A stretch of DNA of 64,000 nt from NCBI RefSeq assembly GCF_019693445.1, contig NZ_JAHRBL010000007.1, forward strand, positions 62,001 through 126,000, in the 5' to 3' direction. This stretch comes from Deinococcus aquaedulcis. GTDB taxonomy: Bacteria; Deinococcota; Deinococci; Deinococcales; Deinococcaceae. Numbering within the stretch: position 1 is the first letter of the stretch; each line of letters begins with the position of its first letter. The notes under the pieces are model-generated. The model saw only the letters and a list, made by a program, of their open reading frames with translations, had not been told where the DNA came from and searched no databases. This document shows positions 59,013 through 64,000 of this stretch, piece by piece. The position numbers and the translations under genes were made by a program.

Positions 59013-60089
59013 ATGCGCCGCCTGCCCCTTCTGCTCACCCTGGGCCTGCTGACCGCCGGCACCCTCACCGCCTGCACCGGCACCGAGGAAGCCCCGACTC
59101 CTCTGCGCCTCGTGGTGCTTGAAGGCACGACCACCCTGCGCACCCTGACCCTGCGCGGCGGCACCAACACGGCGCCCACGGTGACCCCGGGCCCCACCGC
59201 CAGCGTGACCGGCGGCGTCAGCGTGCACCCCACCACCGACGCCCGGCAGTTCCTGCTGGTGCGCACCGAGGCCGTGGAAAGCCGGACACCTGACCTCGCG
59301 GTGACCACCACCTTCCCGGCGCCCGGTCTTACGCCAGTGTGCTTCACGCGCGCCGCGCAGAACCCGGGCCTGGACCGCCTGCTGGTGCTCAGCGACTGCA
59401 GTGGCTCGCAGGGGCTGGCGCTGTACCAGGGCGCGCGCCTGGTGTGGCAGACCACGCTGCCCCCCTTCCTGGCACCCACCCCCGGCCCCGGCACCCCCCC
59501 GGTGCGCCTGGCCGTGCAGGGCGAGGTGGGCGTGGTGGCCCGGCCTCGCCTGGGCGGCGGCAGCGAGGTGCTGCGTGTGGCCGTGCCGCTGGGCGGCGCC
59601 GCGCCCCAGGTCAGCGATCCGCAGCCTACGGCGGCCATCTACGATCTGGCGGCCTACGGCACGGAGGTCCTGGCCGCCACCGACACGGGCGTGCAGCGCC
59701 TGAACGCCGCTGGCCTGCCCGACCCCACCACCACCATTAACGCCCTGGGCACAGCGCGCTACGACCGGCTGTGGACCGGCGCCCCCGGCGGGCGCCTGCT
59801 GGCGGCGTGGCGCAGCGATGTGGGCACGGGCCTGGGCCCCCAGCCGCTGCGGGTGTGGAACGGCACCTCCACTGGCCCGAACAGCGCGGCCACCATCACG
59901 ACCTTCAGCGACCTGCGCGACCTCACCTTTACCCCCGACGGCTACCTGTACGCCCTGACCGCCACGACCCTCACCCGCGCCGATACCCTGCTGGGCCTGC
60001 AAAGCGGCACCTGGAACGCCGCGCCGCTGCCGGGCACTTTCACGGGCGCCCGCAGCGTGACGTGGGTGGTGCCGCCGGAAGCGCCGTAA
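59013..60089 (+). CDS. Hypothetical lipoprotein
   Basis: 358 residues, starting 17 nt after the LptD-like gene with GGAGG ahead. A lipobox (LLTAGTLTAC, Cys about 21) marks export and acylation. Later parts are beta-rich with TPDGYLYALT and APGGRLLAAW, which suggests a propeller-type fold. Two further cysteines (PVCFTR, SDCSGS) may pair. It forms the third gene of the envelope operon; a helper role for the barrel is inference. Confidence 0.72.
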   Translation: MRRLPLLLTLGLLTAGTLTACTGTEEAPTPLRLVVLEGTTTLRTLTLRGGTNTAPTVTPGPTASVTGGVSVHPTTDARQFLLVRTEAVESRTPDLAVTTTFPAPGLTPVCFTRAAQNPGLDRLLVLSDCSGSQGLALYQGARLVWQTTLPPFLAPTPGPGTPPVRLAVQGEVGVVARPRLGGGSEVLRVAVPLGGAAPQVSDPQPTAAIYDLAAYGTEVLAATDTGVQRLNAAGLPDPTTTINALGTARYDRLWTGAPGGRLLAAWRSDVGTGLGPQPLRVWNGTSTGPNSAATITTFSDLRDLTFTPDGYLYALTATTLTRADTLLGLQSGTWNAAPLPGTFTGARSVTWVVPPEAP

Positions 60090-60096
60090 ACGGGGC

Positions 60097-60157
60097 GGGC
60101 CATGGGCTATGGGCCATGAGCTTTGGGGATTGACCCCATGGCCCATAGCTCATAGCT
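60097..60157. repeat. GCCATGG / CTATGGG word hairpin between convergent genes
   Basis: ATGGGCTATGGGCCATGAGC (60102-60121) pairs with CCCCATGGCCCATAGCTCAT (60134-60153) with two mismatches. The stop codon of the serine hydrolase (60150-60152) lies within it. It probably ends both transcripts. Confidence 0.7.
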
Positions 60158-61124
60158 CCTCAAGCAGCCCCAGCACCAGCCTTGTCACCCCGCCGCGCAG
60201 GCCCAGCAGGGGCGCGCCGCCGCGCACCAGCACGGCGGCCACCGCGCCGCTCTGGGCGTCAAACCCCAGGGCGGTGCGGGTGGCGCGGGCCGCGCCGTCG
60301 TGCCAGCGCAGGGGGCCCCGGGCAAACCAGCCGGGCGCCACGCCGCTGAGCGCCGGGGGCAGGCCGGGCGGGCGAACTGTCTCTGACCACGCGCTGGCCG
60401 AGCGGCCGGCCCACTGCGCCTCGGCAAAGGTCAGCAGGTCCTCGGCGGTGCCAAACAGCCCGCCCGCTCCGGCCAGCGGGCCAAACCCAGTGGGCGGCGC
60501 GGTGACCTGATCGGGCTGCTGCAGGCCCACCCCCAGCGCCAGCGGCCCGGTGACCCAGCGCGCCAGCGCGCGGCCATACCCGGCGGCGCTGAAGGCCTCG
60601 CCCGCCGCGTGGGCCGCCGCCAGGGCCAGCAGGCCCACCCCCAGGTTGGAATACACAAAACGCCCCCCGGGCCGGGCCCAGCGCCGGGCACTGGCGACCA
60701 CGGCGGCCGGGTCCATGCCGCCGTAGGGATCGTGAAAGCGGGTGAAGGTGGTCACCGCCACCCGCGCCGGGTGCATGGGCAGCCCCGCTGTGTGGGTGGC
60801 CAGGGTGCGCGGGGTCATAAAGGGGGGTAACCCTCGCAGCGGGCCGCCCAGCCCGGCCAGCGGCCGGTCCCAGTCCAGGTGCCCAGCCGCCTGCAACGCC
60901 GAGACCAGCGCCGCCGTGAAGGGTTTGCTCACGCTGGCGAGTTCAAAGCCCTGCCTGGGGCGCACGGGCCCAAAGGCGTGCACCGCCCGCGCAGGCCCCC
61001 GCGCCACCGCCACCACGCCGCCGCGCGCCGTGACCTGCCGCAGCAGCGGCCGTAGCCGGGTCAGGTCATGGCCCAGCACTTCGCTGTAGGCCCGCAGGGC
61101 GGCGCGCGCCGGGTCTCTGAACAT
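60150..61124 (-). CDS. Serine hydrolase, beta-lactamase (class C-like) family
   Basis: 324 residues. SxxK in LASVSKPF (Ser64, Lys67), YxN in FVYSNLG, and a GVAP-type loop later; the usual KTG triad is not evident, where HDGAARATRTALGF stands instead. This is the wider esterase/DD-peptidase/EstB group. No signal peptide is seen, so it is probably cytoplasmic and not a resistance enzyme. TAGGCT lies 6 nt before the ATG. Confidence 0.82.
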   Translation of the reverse strand: MFRDPARAALRAYSEVLGHDLTRLRPLLRQVTARGGVVAVARGPARAVHAFGPVRPRQGFELASVSKPFTAALVSALQAAGHLDWDRPLAGLGGPLRGLPPFMTPRTLATHTAGLPMHPARVAVTTFTRFHDPYGGMDPAAVVASARRWARPGGRFVYSNLGVGLLALAAAHAAGEAFSAAGYGRALARWVTGPLALGVGLQQPDQVTAPPTGFGPLAGAGGLFGTAEDLLTFAEAQWAGRSASAWSETVRPPGLPPALSGVAPGWFARGPLRWHDGAARATRTALGFDAQSGAVAAVLVRGGAPLLGLRGGVTRLVLGLLEEL

Positions 61125-61154
61125 GGCCGCAGCCTATCCCGGCACGCCGCCGGC

Positions 61155-61183
61155 TTGACATGGTTCCGTTCTGCCTTTAATCT
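61155..61183 (+). promoter_or_regulatory. tRNA-Asp promoter (TTGACA / TAATCT)
   Basis: TTGACA at 61155-61160 and TAATCT at 61178-61183, 17 nt apart, place the start about 10 nt before the tRNA. It is the best vegetative promoter in the window. Confidence 0.8.
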
Positions 61184-61192
61184 GCTGGCGCT

Positions 61193-61268
<76 letters not shown>

Positions 61269-61277
61269 GAAGAAGAA

Positions 61278-61305
61278 AGAGGTGCCTCCAGGGGTGCCTC
61301 TTTTT
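61278..61305 (+). terminator. Rho-independent terminator after tRNA-Asp
   Basis: AGAGGTGCC (61278-61286) pairs with GGTGCCTCT (61293-61301), two of the nine pairs being G-T, and a run of T to 61305 follows. Confidence 0.8.
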
Positions 61306-61380
61306 CGTGTCGCGGGCTGGGCGCGCTCCCCCAATGTCCCCCGGCGAATGGGGGCCCACATGACTTCCTGCCGGCGCGCT

Positions 61381-61422
<42 letters not shown>

Positions 61423-61481
61423 TGCGCTCCGAACCCCGCGCACGGCGAGCCTATCCCCACTTTCGGAGGAGGACGCCCCTC

Positions 61482-63389
<1,908 letters not shown>

Positions 63390-63560
63390 AGAGTAAGCCG
63401 CGAGGGGCCGGGGCGTTTGCTCCGGCCTCTTCGCTGTGGCGCCCTTTTCCTGCTGCGAGCGCCGCGCCTCTCCTTGAGCGTCCCGCTTTCTTCCACCGAG
63501 CAGACCCACATCTCCCCCATCAACGTGACGCACTGTGCGCCCCCTTCAGCCCATCCGCGC

Positions 63561-63566
63561 TACCCT
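63561..63566 (+). promoter_or_regulatory. Putative leaderless -10 box (TACCCT)
   Basis: TACCCT ends 7 nt before ATG 63574, with no ribosome binding site in the gap. The gene starts right after this box. Confidence 0.55.
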
Positions 63567-63573
63567 GTTCTTT

Positions 63574-64000
63574 ATGTCGGACGCTTTGCTTACGCTGGAA
63601 ATCGAAAAACTGGTCGCCGGAGGTCTGGGGCTGGCCCGTGACGAGTCCGGCGTGGTGCTGGTGCGCGGCGCGCTGCCCGGCGAACAGGTGACGGCGCGGG
63701 TGCGGGCGGGCAAGGGCGTGCGCCAGGGCGAGGTGGTGGAGGTGCTGCGCCGCAGCCCTGACCGCGTGGACGGCCCGGAGCTGCCCACCGCCGATCTGGC
63801 CCACGCCACCTACGAAGCGCAGCTGAACTACAAACGCGCCTTTGTGGAAGAGGCCCTGAGCCGCATTGCCAAGGTGCGCCACGGCGTCTCCCCCACCGTG
63901 CCCAGCCCGCAGCCCTGGGGCTACCGCAACACCGCGCAGTATCTGGTGACCCCCCGGGGGCTGGCCTACCGCGAGCGCCGGGGCAGCGAGCCCCTGGTGG
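63574..64000 (+). CDS. RumA/TrmA-type 23S rRNA (uracil) methyltransferase, start of gene (3' end missing)
   Basis: 142 residues before the window ends. It opens with a TRAM domain ([29 protein letters not shown]), then [20 protein letters not shown] and YRNTAQYLV, the usual start of this family. The four cysteines that hold a 4Fe-4S cluster in RumA, normally between these two parts, are absent; the visible portion has none. The catalytic SAM domain lies outside. TRAM-containing relatives such as RlmD or RlmC are meant. Confidence 0.8.
   Translation, partial: MSDALLTLEIEKLVAGGLGLARDESGVVLVRGALPGEQVTARVRAGKGVRQGEVVEVLRRSPDRVDGPELPTADLAHATYEAQLNYKRAFVEEALSRIAKVRHGVSPTVPSPQPWGYRNTAQYLVTPRGLAYRERRGSEPLV

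Noticed and set aside
60150..61124. Class C beta-lactamase resistance gene
   Set aside because: SxxK and YxN are shared with esterases and peptidases; there is no signal peptide and no clear KTG triad.

Overview
The window reads as chromosomal DNA of a Deinococcus-type bacterium (Deinococcota). The support is composition (roughly 70% GC), an arginine decarboxylase (speA) next to a tRNA-Asp, and a phenylacetate operon behind a palindrome that fits the PaaR operator known from Thermus. In addition, many genes have a TAnnnT -10 box only 5-7 nt before the start codon, which is the leaderless-promoter layout described for Deinococcus. No rRNA, prophage, CRISPR array or intact insertion sequence was seen. 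The species cannot be named from this stretch.

Layout. 1-5.7 kb: the end of an iron/cobalamin-type ABC ATPase, a small 2Fe-2S protein, an HRDC-domain protein and secreted proteins, including a peptidoglycan hydrolase. 5.8-11.2 kb: a VWA-domain protein, two DinB-fold proteins, MscL and a PDZ/radical-SAM/DUF512 protein. 11.5-15.5 kb (minus): the riboflavin operon ribD-ribE-ribBA-ribH behind an FMN riboswitch. 15.6-22.1 kb (minus): gltB-gltD glutamate synthase. 22.5-35.4 kb: two metallophosphoesterases, small hypotheticals, a beta-propeller lipoprotein, an ABC exporter pair, two GGDEF proteins, an aldo/keto reductase, a DHFR-fold protein and a VOC protein. 35.6-41.2 kb (minus): phenylacetyl-CoA catabolism paaA-B-C-D-(hypothetical)-paaZ. 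41.3-47.1 kb (minus): thiamine synthesis thiC-E-S-G-O-D behind a TPP riboswitch. 47.2-54.8 kb: a large secreted protein, RidA with a nucleotidyltransferase-like partner, a second aldo/keto reductase, a TPR protein with a degenerate GGDEF domain and an FAD oxidoreductase. 54.9-60.1 kb: a cell-envelope operon of SpoIID-like, LptD/OstA-like and lipoprotein genes. 60.1-64 kb: a serine hydrolase, tRNA-Asp, speA and the start of an RNA methyltransferase of the RumA/TrmA type.

How the genes work together. The rib, thi, glt and paa blocks are coherent pathways on one strand with short overlaps, and rib and thi each begin with their ligand-sensing riboswitch. The three GGDEF-type proteins suggest a cyclic-di-GMP circuit: two have intact GGEEF motifs, and the third has lost the catalytic motif but keeps an RxxD inhibitory-site sequence, so it may be a receptor.

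The most unusual signal is not a gene. Short word-like repeats (GCCAT-, GTCGAAGGG/CTTAGACCC- and GGTTGATGG-type) are scattered between and at the edges of genes, usually as inverted arms. In at least four places they run in frame into coding sequence, at the C-termini of RibE and RibBA and the N-termini of PaaD and ThiE. A separate 90-bp repeat occurs twice with compensatory changes in its hairpin stem. Other oddities are an enlarged FMN riboswitch, a missing ATG at a well-formed ribosome binding site, a 371-bp segment with 14-bp terminal inverted repeats upstream of gltB, and a low-GC gene inside the paa operon.
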